A stretch of DNA of 64,000 bases from Flavobacteriaceae bacterium GSB9 (GTDB lineage Bacteria; Bacteroidota; Bacteroidia; Flavobacteriales; Flavobacteriaceae), in the NCBI GenBank assembly GCA_022749295.1, contig CP062007.1, positions 434,001-498,000 of the forward strand, read 5' to 3'. A model generated the notes under the pieces. That model saw only the letters and a program-made list of their open reading frames with translations. It was not told the DNA's origin and ran no database searches. Shown piece after piece: positions 26,727 through 35,384 of this stretch. Made by a program: the position numbers and the translations under genes. Position 1 is the stretch's first letter, and every line of letters begins with the position of its first letter.

Positions 26727-29600
26727 TTGAAAACACAAATTTCTATAATACGTTTTTTTGTCACACTTGTATTTTTTCTTCTAACCTTTATAGGGAATTC
26801 ATACGCACAGACCATTGTCTGGGAAGGCGATGTGAATTCAGATTTTTACAATCCAGACAACTGGAGTGATCCATCAATAGATTTTTCTAATATACAAGAC
26901 GCTTCTCTAATTATAGTTGCCGGTAACCCATATAACCCTATTCAGACCGGAGGTAACTCTGGAGACATAAATTACCGTCCTGGTACTTTGAATATTTATT
27001 CAGATTTAAATGAGGTAGCAGATGCCACGTTCAACGGTATATTATTACCATGGAATAGCAGTTATTTAAAAGGAAACATAACACTAAATGCTCCAGCAGA
27101 TTTAAATATTAGAAGTGCTGTATATTTAGGAAATGCTTATAATGCCACACTAAATTTAAACGGTGGAGCCATACACAGTAAGAATGAGTTTTATATTGGT
27201 TATGCTCTTAACGGAAACGCTGAAGCCAATATTTTAGGAGGTACATTATATGCAGGAACCTATCTTCACGTAGGTAACAATAATAATGCAACTGGAACTT
27301 TAAATGTTTCGGGTGGTATTGTAGATGTAGCAAATGGCGTGTTAATAGGAACCAATGGTACTATCCATATTTCTGATGTAGGAGCTCTAATCGTCAATGG
27401 CGATCATACCGCTGTGTTAAACAATTATATTTTGGATGGTAAAATCACCAAACCTGATGGTGATAGTTTAGATGTGAGTTTCGACGGAAGTAAAACGATA
27501 GTTTCTATTAGCCAAGACCCTAATCGTTTACTCAAAGAATATGGCACTTATGTGGTTTTAGATAATGGTATTTTGCAAGCTACTATTGACAAGTTTACAG
27601 CTAATATTATGTCTTTGAAAGTTAATGGAGTTGAAACATTGGCACAAACCAATTACAGCCACAACGATAGGGTAGGAGCTTACTTTAGTTTCAATGGTCC
27701 ATACGGCTATACAAGGCTCTCAAATTGTAAGTTTTCAATAAAAGCAGAAAGTGACGACTTTATAGATGTTTCTTTTAAAAGAAAATATTCTGAAGATAAT
27801 TTAGAACCAACCATTGATGTTGATGTGCATTTTGTACTTAAAAAAGATGACACTGCACTTTACTCTTACAATATTTTAGATCACTTACCTGAATATCCAG
27901 ATTTCGACTTAGGGATATGGCGACATGTATTATGGATTGCGAATGATGGCACCGATTATTTAGCTGAAAAAATCTATGTTACTGAACAAAAAAGTTGGCA
28001 AATGCCTTCTGTATACGATTATCAAAACGCATCATCTACTGCAATAAAGGAAATAGTTAAGCTAAATACAGGTGTAAGAGCGGGTAAATATGATGGTAAA
28101 TACCAATATTCTGAGAATTATTACGAACTCCCAGTTTGGGGGCATGCCAGTGATGTTAACCATATAGGGACATGGGCTGTTTTTGGGAATCATGAATACT
28201 TCCCGCAAGGTCCAACAAGTCATGAATTAAATGCGGCAGCCGGTATTATTCATGTGTTATTTAATCAGGTGCATTATAACTCCAAAGGGTTTACGATACC
28301 ACAAGGTGAAAGGTGGTCTAAAATTTACGGTCCGTATTTAATCTATACTTCCTTAAAAGATACAGGTGATAACAATTGGCAAGATGCTAAGTTAAGGGCT
28401 GATCAAGAAAGTTCTAAATGGCCATATGCTTGGTTAACAAACACTCCAGAATATCCTCGGGCCGACGGCCGTGGTAATATAACAGGAAATTTTTCAATAA
28501 CAGATTCTGAAAAGCCCAATTTAGATGGAAGTAATGCATGGATTGGGGTAACCCAATTAAACCCAGCTTCTGGTGGCGATTGGCAATTTGAAAGCAAGAG
28601 TTACCAATATTGGGCCAAAACTGATATGAATGGTGATTTTAACATCAAACATGTGCGTCCAGGAACTTATACCTTATTTGCTTTTAAAAGCGGCGCAATT
28701 AGTGATTTTAGAATGGAAAATGTAGAAGTGTTAGCCAGTAACACAACCAACATTGGAAACCTAAATTGGACTATTCCTCGTGATAGTGGAAAATTGCTTT
28801 GGGAAATCGGTATCCCAAATAGAACTGCAGCTGAATTTAAACTTGGTGATTTTGAGTATTGTGAAGGGTTTGTAGAAGAAAAATTTGAAAATACTTTTCC
28901 TAATCCCATAGAATACAATATTTCAGATAAAAATTGGTCTGAAGTGATTCCCTATGTGCATACTAAATACATTAAAATGTCTGATGGAAGTTGGAACCGT
29001 TGGCACTGGAACTTTAATTTTAAAACAAAGGGCCTGCCTCCAAGTGGTTCCTCTAAATTAACTGTAGCTTTTGCCAGTGCAGACCATGCACAATTTTGGA
29101 TAGATTTTAATGGTACTAGCATATATCAAGGATATCCTGAAACGCCTTCTGGTGGAAACGCTTGGCTACGTCAATCTAATCGTGCTAAGTACGGTATTCA
29201 AACCTTTGAAGTTCCAAATCATTTATTCAAAGTAGATGGAGAAAATACATTAACCTTTTTAATGCCTTCAAATTCAGGAAATAGTCACCTTATGTACGAT
29301 TATATTAGCTTGGAAGGTGATGTAAATGTTGTTTTAAATAATGATAGTAAAAACAAAAAGAAATTTACTTATCATATTTTCCCAAATCCAACAAAAGGTG
29401 TTTTCAATATAACCCTACCTCCAGAGATAACTGAAATTGTAACAGACCTGTATAGCATCAACGGTGCTTTGATTTATTCTGAAAAACATAGCAATATTCA
29501 AAATAGATTAACACTTGATATTTCAAATAAACCAAATGGTGTTTATTTCTTGAGGATTATGGAAGAAAAGAAAGTGATGGTTAGGATAATTAAGAAATAG
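26727..29600 (+). CDS. PL4 rhamnogalacturonan lyase with T9SS sorting domain
   Basis: 957-residue secreted lyase of family PL4, which cuts the rhamnose-galacturonate backbone of rhamnogalacturonan I by beta-elimination. The start is a TTG at 26727: no ATG is available before the signal peptide (about 1-28). An extra N-terminal beta-repeat module (about 30-270) is shared with the preceding surface protein. The PL4 catalytic domain (about 275-600) has VLDNGILQATIDK and WPYAWL. The fibronectin-like domain (about 600-700) has DMNGDFNIKHVRPGTYTLFAF and the hallmark LLWEIGIPNRTAAEF. A jelly-roll domain (about 715-865) ends HLMYDYISLEGD. The T9SS domain (about 885-957) starts with HIFPNPTKGVFNI. This gene gives the strongest hint that the substrate is rhamnogalacturonan-like. 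Confidence 0.9.
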   Translation: MKTQISIIRFFVTLVFFLLTFIGNSYAQTIVWEGDVNSDFYNPDNWSDPSIDFSNIQDASLIIVAGNPYNPIQTGGNSGDINYRPGTLNIYSDLNEVADATFNGILLPWNSSYLKGNITLNAPADLNIRSAVYLGNAYNATLNLNGGAIHSKNEFYIGYALNGNAEANILGGTLYAGTYLHVGNNNNATGTLNVSGGIVDVANGVLIGTNGTIHISDVGALIVNGDHTAVLNNYILDGKITKPDGDSLDVSFDGSKTIVSISQDPNRLLKEYGTYVVLDNGILQATIDKFTANIMSLKVNGVETLAQTNYSHNDRVGAYFSFNGPYGYTRLSNCKFSIKAESDDFIDVSFKRKYSEDNLEPTIDVDVHFVLKKDDTALYSYNILDHLPEYPDFDLGIWRHVLWIANDGTDYLAEKIYVTEQKSWQMPSVYDYQNASSTAIKEIVKLNTGVRAGKYDGKYQYSENYYELPVWGHASDVNHIGTWAVFGNHEYFPQGPTSHELNAAAGIIHVLFNQVHYNSKGFTIPQGERWSKIYGPYLIYTSLKDTGDNNWQDAKLRADQESSKWPYAWLTNTPEYPRADGRGNITGNFSITDSEKPNLDGSNAWIGVTQLNPASGGDWQFESKSYQYWAKTDMNGDFNIKHVRPGTYTLFAFKSGAISDFRMENVEVLASNTTNIGNLNWTIPRDSGKLLWEIGIPNRTAAEFKLGDFEYCEGFVEEKFENTFPNPIEYNISDKNWSEVIPYVHTKYIKMSDGSWNRWHWNFNFKTKGLPPSGSSKLTVAFASADHAQFWIDFNGTSIYQGYPETPSGGNAWLRQSNRAKYGIQTFEVPNHLFKVDGENTLTFLMPSNSGNSHLMYDYISLEGDVNVVLNNDSKNKKKFTYHIFPNPTKGVFNITLPPEITEIVTDLYSINGALIYSEKHSNIQNRLTLDISNKPNGVYFLRIMEEKKVMVRIIKK

Positions 29601-29650
29601 CAGTACTATTAATAACTAATTTAACTTTAAGTTCATGTATGATAGAAATA

Positions 29651-29686
29651 AAAAAAGCTTCCATTTTTAACGGAAGCTTTTTTTGA
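29651..29686. terminator. Bidirectional terminator between convergent PL4 and permease genes
   Basis: A 12-bp perfect stem AAAAAAGCTTCC/GGAAGCTTTTTT (29651-29662 with 29672-29683) is flanked by A and T runs, as expected for a shared terminator of two converging units. Confidence 0.9.
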
Positions 29687-29699
29687 TATATTAATCATT

Positions 29700-31115
29700 T
29701 TAGTTGTTTTTCTTTTGAAACTGCTTACTGAATATTAAAAATAATATACCGCAAAGCAACCAAGCCGGTAGGGTTACAAACGATAAAAACACATCAAATT
29801 GTACCGATATAAAGTAGAAAATACCAAAACTAATGGCCCAGGCCCAAAGCACAGATTTATTAAATTTAATATTAGCTTTTTCAGCATAATTTTTCACAAT
29901 ACCGAATTTTTTGTGAAAGAAATGCTCAAAAACTATAATAGCACCAACCGGGGCTAAAATAAAACCGTACAGCGCTACAAAACCTAAAAGTTTCATGGCA
30001 AATGCAGGAAACAAACCAGCAATGGTCGCAATGGTTCCTGCTAAAATAGTAACCTTAGCGGTTGATAGTTTAGGTAAAATGGCCTGAAATGCTAAACCAG
30101 CTCTGTAAATTGTTGGGTTGGCTGTTGTCCAGCCAGCTAAAACCACAGCAATAATTCCAAAAATACCGATGGCATTATTTGCTAAAGGTCCTGGGGCTAC
30201 AGGAGGTGCTTCGCCGTTTGTTAAAAAAGCTTGGGCTTCCGGTGTTTTTAAATAAACTGCGTATAATAAACAGGCTGCAATCCAAGCCATATAATGGCCA
30301 ACATACATTCCAGCAGCTGTAGTCCATCCTGAACTCGCTTTTTTTGCAAACCTAAATACAGACAAATCAGACATACCAATATGCATGGCGCTGTTGGCAA
30401 ACCACGACCATATCATAACATGCCAAAACGTATATTTTATTTGTCCTGGGAAAGGCTCGCCACCTTCGCCCCAAATATCCCAAAAATCTGAAAAACTTGA
30501 AACACCCAATTGACTCAAAGCAACAATGCCACAAGCTACAAAAGCCAATACTATAACGGGCGACATCCAATTGGCAGCCTTTGAAACCGTATCGTAACCA
30601 CGGGCGGCTATGATAGAAATCACTGCGCCGATTAGAATAACAATAACAATCCATGTCATACCATTTGGCATGGTATCGTCTAATTTTGGCATAGGCATAT
30701 CGAATGGAATACCAACGGCTGTGGCCGATACCGTAATCATAGATCCCGCTAAAAAGCAAAAGAGTATACCGTTAGCTAAGTTGTAAGCTGTAACTAAACT
30801 TTTTCCACTTATTTTTTCTAGTTGAAAGTATAGTGTAAGCCTATTTTTTACAGCGATTTCGGCAGTTAAAAACCGCCAGGATAAAACGGCCAATAAGTTA
30901 CCGAGCAAAAGGCCAACCAATAAATCGAAGGCACTTACGCCAGCGGTTAAAAATAATGGACCAATCATAAATTCGGTACCAGCTGCATGCTCTCCAGCAT
31001 ACATACCCAAAAAACTTTTCCAACCTTTTAAATTCGATTTAGGTACAGGAGTTCTTTCAAATTCTCCGCCTGCTATGTCTTCAATTACTTCTTCTTCTAT
31101 GTGGGATAATGCCAT
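29700..31115 (-). CDS. NCS1-family permease, candidate rhamnose-pathway transporter
   Basis: 471-residue inner-membrane protein with about 12 hydrophobic segments, resembling nucleobase:cation symporter-1 (cytosine/purine permease) proteins. Family-like features are WKSFLGMYAGEHAAGTEFMIGP at the first helix, the LGNLLAVLSW stretch and WTTANPTIYRAGLAFQ. NCS1 members usually carry purines, pyrimidines, hydantoin or thiamine. Here the gene is the last of a rhamnose catabolic run (44 bp after the aldolase), so I infer a role in taking up rhamnose or a related breakdown product across the inner membrane. No other inner-membrane sugar transporter lies in the window. The substrate is unproven. Confidence 0.75.
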   Translation of the reverse strand: MALSHIEEEVIEDIAGGEFERTPVPKSNLKGWKSFLGMYAGEHAAGTEFMIGPLFLTAGVSAFDLLVGLLLGNLLAVLSWRFLTAEIAVKNRLTLYFQLEKISGKSLVTAYNLANGILFCFLAGSMITVSATAVGIPFDMPMPKLDDTMPNGMTWIVIVILIGAVISIIAARGYDTVSKAANWMSPVIVLAFVACGIVALSQLGVSSFSDFWDIWGEGGEPFPGQIKYTFWHVMIWSWFANSAMHIGMSDLSVFRFAKKASSGWTTAAGMYVGHYMAWIAACLLYAVYLKTPEAQAFLTNGEAPPVAPGPLANNAIGIFGIIAVVLAGWTTANPTIYRAGLAFQAILPKLSTAKVTILAGTIATIAGLFPAFAMKLLGFVALYGFILAPVGAIIVFEHFFHKKFGIVKNYAEKANIKFNKSVLWAWAISFGIFYFISVQFDVFLSFVTLPAWLLCGILFLIFSKQFQKKNN

Positions 31116-31159
31116 ATGTTAGTTAGATTTTAGTTTGTTTAGTTGTTAGTAAATTATGT

Positions 31160-32449
31160 TTATGTTAAAAACTTTTGTCTTAATTCTTCTACTTGGTTAT
31201 CGTTTATTGGAACCATTTCTCCTAATGAAGCTCCTAAAACTATAGATTTCGCACTAAATTCTGCGACCTCAAGATAATCAAAAGTTTGTAATAATTTATC
31301 GCCAGTAATAATAACCGAATCGTTTTCAATAATTAAAGCGGTAGTACAATTTTCAACAATTTCTGAGTTGTTGTTAAACTTAAAGTGCGTGCCATATTTT
31401 ACCGATGGAATATCTTGGAGAAAAATCCAACTTTCGGGAATAGTACGAACGTTCAAATATGATTTAGTCACACCAAACGCCATTAAGTATGGCGATTGCG
31501 TCATGATTATAGAATTGACACCAGGATTGTTTTTATAAATTTCTTGATGTATCCAAGTCGCTCTACTGGGTATCTTTCCTTTTTCTCTTTTACCGTCTTT
31601 TATTTGAACGATATCTTCAAGGTTCATGTCCCATCGGCTAACATCTGTAGGTGTAATCAAAAAGTCGTTGTTTTCAAGACGCATAGAAACTGTGCCGTAT
31701 GAACTGATCATCAAGCCTTGTTCGCAAGATCGTTTAACGATGTTACATATTTGTAAGCGTTTTTCAACTTCTTCCGGTAAGTGGATTGTTTCTTCCATTT
31801 CTGGAAGCATGTGTGCCGCCTGTTTTTCAAAATTGCTTATTTGGTCGTCGGTTAAATAATTTGGCGTACCTATTTGAGAACCGTACAAAATAGTTCGGGC
31901 ACAGAATTCCAACATCTCAAACCGCTCAAAAGCATCAGTTAAATCGCTTCCGCCCAATACTGTGCCATGATTTTCCATAATTACCGCTTTAAAGCCTTTT
32001 TTAAACTCCTCAGCAATAACTTCACCTAGTTTATCACTACCAGGCAATTCATATTTGGCGTAACCTATTGGGCCGCATATGTGTCTGGCTTGCGAAATAA
32101 TATTGGTATTCGGTATTTGGCGAACAATACTGAATGATACTAGGGCAGGGGGGTGCGCATGTATTACCGATTTTATATCGGGTCTTGCTTCATAAATAGC
32201 TTTGTGGAATGGAAACTCTGATGAAGGCTTGTGCTTGCCAACTATAGAGCCATCTTTTTTTACACAGATAATATCAGAGGCTCTTAATGATCCTTTGTCA
32301 ATGGCTGAAGGTGTAACCCATATATCACCATTATCATCTATAATAGAAATGTTACCACCAGAAGTAGTGGTCATTCCCCTTTTGTAAATTCTACTGATAA
32401 TTCTTGTAATCTGGTCTCTGGGGTGCTCTAATTTGTGATTCTTAGACAT
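31160..32449 (-). CDS. Two-domain class II aldolase with a degenerate second half
   Basis: 429-residue protein made of two tandem class II aldolase/adducin domains. The first (about 9-205) keeps the zinc site and acid: Glu78 in PSSEFPFH, His97 and His99 in HAHPP, and His161 in ENHGT. The second (about 225-425) has the same fold pattern but has lost these residues: TQSPY stands in place of HAHPP, and the glutamate of the SSE position is gone. Fuculose- or rhamnulose-phosphate aldolases in this family make lactaldehyde and dihydroxyacetone phosphate. RhaEW in the same locus already offers an aldolase, so this protein may act on a different sugar phosphate or regulate. It lies between the kinase and permease genes. 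Confidence 0.8.
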   Translation of the reverse strand: MSKNHKLEHPRDQITRIISRIYKRGMTTTSGGNISIIDDNGDIWVTPSAIDKGSLRASDIICVKKDGSIVGKHKPSSEFPFHKAIYEARPDIKSVIHAHPPALVSFSIVRQIPNTNIISQARHICGPIGYAKYELPGSDKLGEVIAEEFKKGFKAVIMENHGTVLGGSDLTDAFERFEMLEFCARTILYGSQIGTPNYLTDDQISNFEKQAAHMLPEMEETIHLPEEVEKRLQICNIVKRSCEQGLMISSYGTVSMRLENNDFLITPTDVSRWDMNLEDIVQIKDGKREKGKIPSRATWIHQEIYKNNPGVNSIIMTQSPYLMAFGVTKSYLNVRTIPESWIFLQDIPSVKYGTHFKFNNNSEIVENCTTALIIENDSVIITGDKLLQTFDYLEVAEFSAKSIVLGASLGEMVPINDNQVEELRQKFLT

Positions 32450-32546
32450 TTGTATAGGGTATAGGTTAAAAATGTAAAGCGTGTTGAACTTAACACCAGT
32501 TTTTACGGAATTATTAGAATTAGTGACTAACTCAAATTACTGATAT

Positions 32547-33917
32547 TTAGCTGATGATAAATGGGACATGCTTTTTTAATGAATAGTTTTTCTTTAAAAA
32601 TTTTGAATTTAGTTTTTTATCTGAAATTGAAATTGCAGCTCCAAGAGCCGAACCTAATGAAGAATCGGTAGTCCTCAATTTCATATTTCTAAAATGATGG
32701 GATAGTAATTTTACAAAAAGGTCGTTATCGCTAAAACCACCATCTACGTATAATCTCTTTATTTTTTCACCACTTACAACATCCTTTATGCTTTTTACTT
32801 GTAACAGAACAAGTTCTGTCATTAATTGATGGTAAGCATGGTCAAATTCATTGTAGCTAATATTGGTTTGCTCGGGCATGTCTTCGTCATTTATGCTTTC
32901 CCACTTAAACATGTGTTTAAAATCGTGCATAATTTCAGAATACACATTATAATCGAATTTAACATGGCGATGATAATCTTCATCAACACCAAAATGCTCG
33001 CTTAGTTTGGCTACCTGTATTTTGTACTCATTGCCTAAAAATACGCGTGTTGCCTTTACAGGTTTTCCATTAATTCTCATGTAATTTATGGAATCTTTAG
33101 CATCAGTATCATCAACAATTGGGCGGTCGGTAAACGGGTTTAATGTAATGCTCCATGTACCAGTAGATACTAAAACAAACTTTTTCTTTACACTTCGAAC
33201 GTAAGGTAACAGTGCTGAAGAACTATCATGAATACCCACGCCAATTTTGATGCGTTTTCCATTATAGTTCATGTTGATGCTTGTTTCGGTTGAAACTATA
33301 GGAGGCAATATTTTATGCAATTCTTCTTTGTACACCCAACTGTGGTAATCTTTTTTTGTATAATCCCAAAGCGCGGTGTGACAACCAATGCTGGTATATT
33401 CACTAAGTGGAATTCCTGTAAAAATATAACTTAAGTATTGAGGTAGGTGCAACGAGTATCTGATCTTTTTAAAAACTTCAGGTTTGGTGTGTTTTATCCA
33501 ATACAACTGCAAGCCAGAATTTAAAAGACTCAAATCAAAACAACCTGTAGTTTTTAAAAAATCTTCCTTTGGTCCATACTTTTCAATGAAGGAATCAATG
33601 ATATTTTGGTCTATTTGTTTGGTATAATTATAAAGCGGCGTTAATACTTCGCCATTTTCATCGAGGTGGACAAAACTAGCACCGTAGGTTGAAAAGTTAA
33701 TGGCTTCAACATTGTATTCAGAATTCTCCAAGATGTTTTCAAAAACACTTTTTAACCATGTTTGAAGCGCTTGTAAGTTTTCTGTTGGGTGCCCGTCTTC
33801 ATCTTCAATTTCATCAAATTTTGTGTACTCTTTGTACACTTCTTTATAATCTTTATCAAAAAGGAAGAATTTTTTATTGGTCTTTCCTATATCAAATACC
33901 GCCGTTACATCTATCAT
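32547..33917 (-). CDS. FGGY-family sugar kinase, probable L-rhamnulokinase
   Basis: 456-residue cytoplasmic kinase of the FGGY family with the ATP-binding start TAVFDIGKTNKKFFLFD, INFSTYGASFVHLD, GCHTALWDYT, the catalytic-loop region GVGIHDSSSALLPY, VSTGTWSITLNPF and LYVDGGFSDNDLFV. The expected reaction is phosphorylation of L-rhamnulose to L-rhamnulose-1-phosphate. The assignment to rhamnulose rather than fuculose or another ketose rests on position: the gene starts 13 bp after the rhamnose isomerase gene. Length is normal for the family. The gap of about 97 bp to the next gene has no obvious terminator. Confidence 0.85.
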   Translation of the reverse strand: MIDVTAVFDIGKTNKKFFLFDKDYKEVYKEYTKFDEIEDEDGHPTENLQALQTWLKSVFENILENSEYNVEAINFSTYGASFVHLDENGEVLTPLYNYTKQIDQNIIDSFIEKYGPKEDFLKTTGCFDLSLLNSGLQLYWIKHTKPEVFKKIRYSLHLPQYLSYIFTGIPLSEYTSIGCHTALWDYTKKDYHSWVYKEELHKILPPIVSTETSINMNYNGKRIKIGVGIHDSSSALLPYVRSVKKKFVLVSTGTWSITLNPFTDRPIVDDTDAKDSINYMRINGKPVKATRVFLGNEYKIQVAKLSEHFGVDEDYHRHVKFDYNVYSEIMHDFKHMFKWESINDEDMPEQTNISYNEFDHAYHQLMTELVLLQVKSIKDVVSGEKIKRLYVDGGFSDNDLFVKLLSHHFRNMKLRTTDSSLGSALGAAISISDKKLNSKFLKKNYSLKKHVPFIIS

Positions 33918-33930
33918 CTCAAAAAATTAA

Positions 33931-35211
33931 TTACAGTCCTGTGGCTACAGTGTGTTTACCTCTTTCTTTTGTTAGTTGATTTCTCACTTCGAGCGAGCGA
34001 TATGCGTTTATTGGACTTAAAGCACCGCCACTTTCCAATCTTGCCTTGGCAAGTAATGGACGCACATCAGTTCTATAGGCTCCTTGAAGAATTTCTTGGC
34101 ATTTTACTACATCGTTGTCCAACTGAGCAGCTTTCAATTCAGATTGATCAATTAAAAGCGCTTTGGCATAGGCCTCTTGAATCGCTTCTAAAGACTGGAT
34201 TAAATCCTCAAGCGGGTCTTTTATATTGTGGCTGGCATCAATCATCCAAGCTAAATCTGGGTTGTTAGGATTGTTTTCCATTCCATAAACCAACTCGTTA
34301 AAAATAAGGAATAGGGCATAAGGTTTAATGCTTCCAACGGTTAAATCGTCATCACCGTATTTGCTATCATTAAAATGGAAACCGCCTAATTTACCTTTTA
34401 ATTGCAAAATAGAAACAATTTGTTCAATATTTGAATTTGGCAGGTGGTGTCCCAAATCAACTAAAGTATAGGCTTTATCGCCACAGCCATTGGCCAACAT
34501 TAATGAAGCCCCCCAATCTTGAATTACCGTACTGTAAAAGTTTGGTTCATAGGGCTTGTATTCTACTAACATTTTCCAGTCATCTGGCAAACCTTTATAA
34601 ATTTCTATTAAGCTGTCCTGTGTATTTTGAAAAGCTGTTTGAAAGTTGTTTTGCCCCGGGAAAGAAGACCCATCGGCCAACCAAACCGTTAATGCTTTTG
34701 AGCCCAGTTTGTCACCAATATTGATGACATCTAAATTATGTTGAATGGCTTGTTGCCTAACCGCTTCACTTGTATTACTTAAAGATCCAAATTTATAACT
34801 CTCTTTGGCGTTTTTTTGATCTTGAAAGGTGTTAGAGTTAACAGCATCGAATTTTATATCCAATCCGTTTGCTATATCTTTTATAGCGTAGTAATCTTCG
34901 GGAATATCCCATGGAATATGAAGCGAAACCGCACCCGCCGTTTGTGTAAGTGCATGCAAAATACCAACATCCTGAATTTTTTGTTCTAAACTAGAAGGTT
35001 CACCATAAAACGAAAAACGTCCGAACCTCGTACCTCCAGCACCCAAAGCCCAACTAGGGATAGCGACTTGAAAGTCTTTAAGTTTATTTATTATACCTTT
35101 TATATCAGCACCTTTTTTTGCTAAGTTGTTTGATAAAAAATCAAATTGTTCTTGGTGCGATTGAAGGTCTTCTTTATTGGTATCTTGTATGTGGTTTTGT
35201 TCTATTTTCAT
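33931..35211 (-). CDS. rhaI: L-rhamnose isomerase, RhaI type
   Basis: 426-residue TIM-barrel sugar isomerase of the RhaI type, the xylose-isomerase-like class first known from Pseudomonas stutzeri and distinct from enterobacterial RhaA. It converts L-rhamnose to L-rhamnulose using divalent metal. Recognisable segments are VAIPSWALGAGGTRFGRF, AVSLHIPWDIPEDY, FDAVNSNTFQDQ, LTVWLADGSSFPGQ, MLVEYKPYEPNFYSTVI (metal-binding glutamate), LVDLGHHLPN and GGFHFNDSKYGDDDL. It is the first gene after the terminator that follows rhaEW. I see no copy of the locus operator directly upstream, so it may depend on read-through or on another promoter. Confidence 0.88.
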   Translation of the reverse strand: MKIEQNHIQDTNKEDLQSHQEQFDFLSNNLAKKGADIKGIINKLKDFQVAIPSWALGAGGTRFGRFSFYGEPSSLEQKIQDVGILHALTQTAGAVSLHIPWDIPEDYYAIKDIANGLDIKFDAVNSNTFQDQKNAKESYKFGSLSNTSEAVRQQAIQHNLDVINIGDKLGSKALTVWLADGSSFPGQNNFQTAFQNTQDSLIEIYKGLPDDWKMLVEYKPYEPNFYSTVIQDWGASLMLANGCGDKAYTLVDLGHHLPNSNIEQIVSILQLKGKLGGFHFNDSKYGDDDLTVGSIKPYALFLIFNELVYGMENNPNNPDLAWMIDASHNIKDPLEDLIQSLEAIQEAYAKALLIDQSELKAAQLDNDVVKCQEILQGAYRTDVRPLLAKARLESGGALSPINAYRSLEVRNQLTKERGKHTVATGL

Positions 35212-35321
35212 CTGATTAAATTTTTACAATAACGGATTGTTCAATATTTGTTTATTACTGATTACATTTTACAAAAAAGCCCATAAGGCCAATTGCTCGT
35301 TGAAGGTTCGTTGTTTTAAAA

Positions 35322-35362
35322 AAAAACTCCCATATATAAATTAATATGCTATGGAAGTTTTT
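35322..35362 (-). terminator. Terminator after rhaEW
   Basis: The arms AAAAACTCCCATA (35322-35334) and TATGGAAGTTTTT (35350-35362) pair with one mismatch around a 15-nt loop. The A run on the left gives a U tract for leftward transcription. It lies between rhaEW and rhaI, so the isomerase may be less expressed or separately started. Confidence 0.75.
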
Positions 35363-35384
35363 TAACTAAAACTAACTCTAATAA

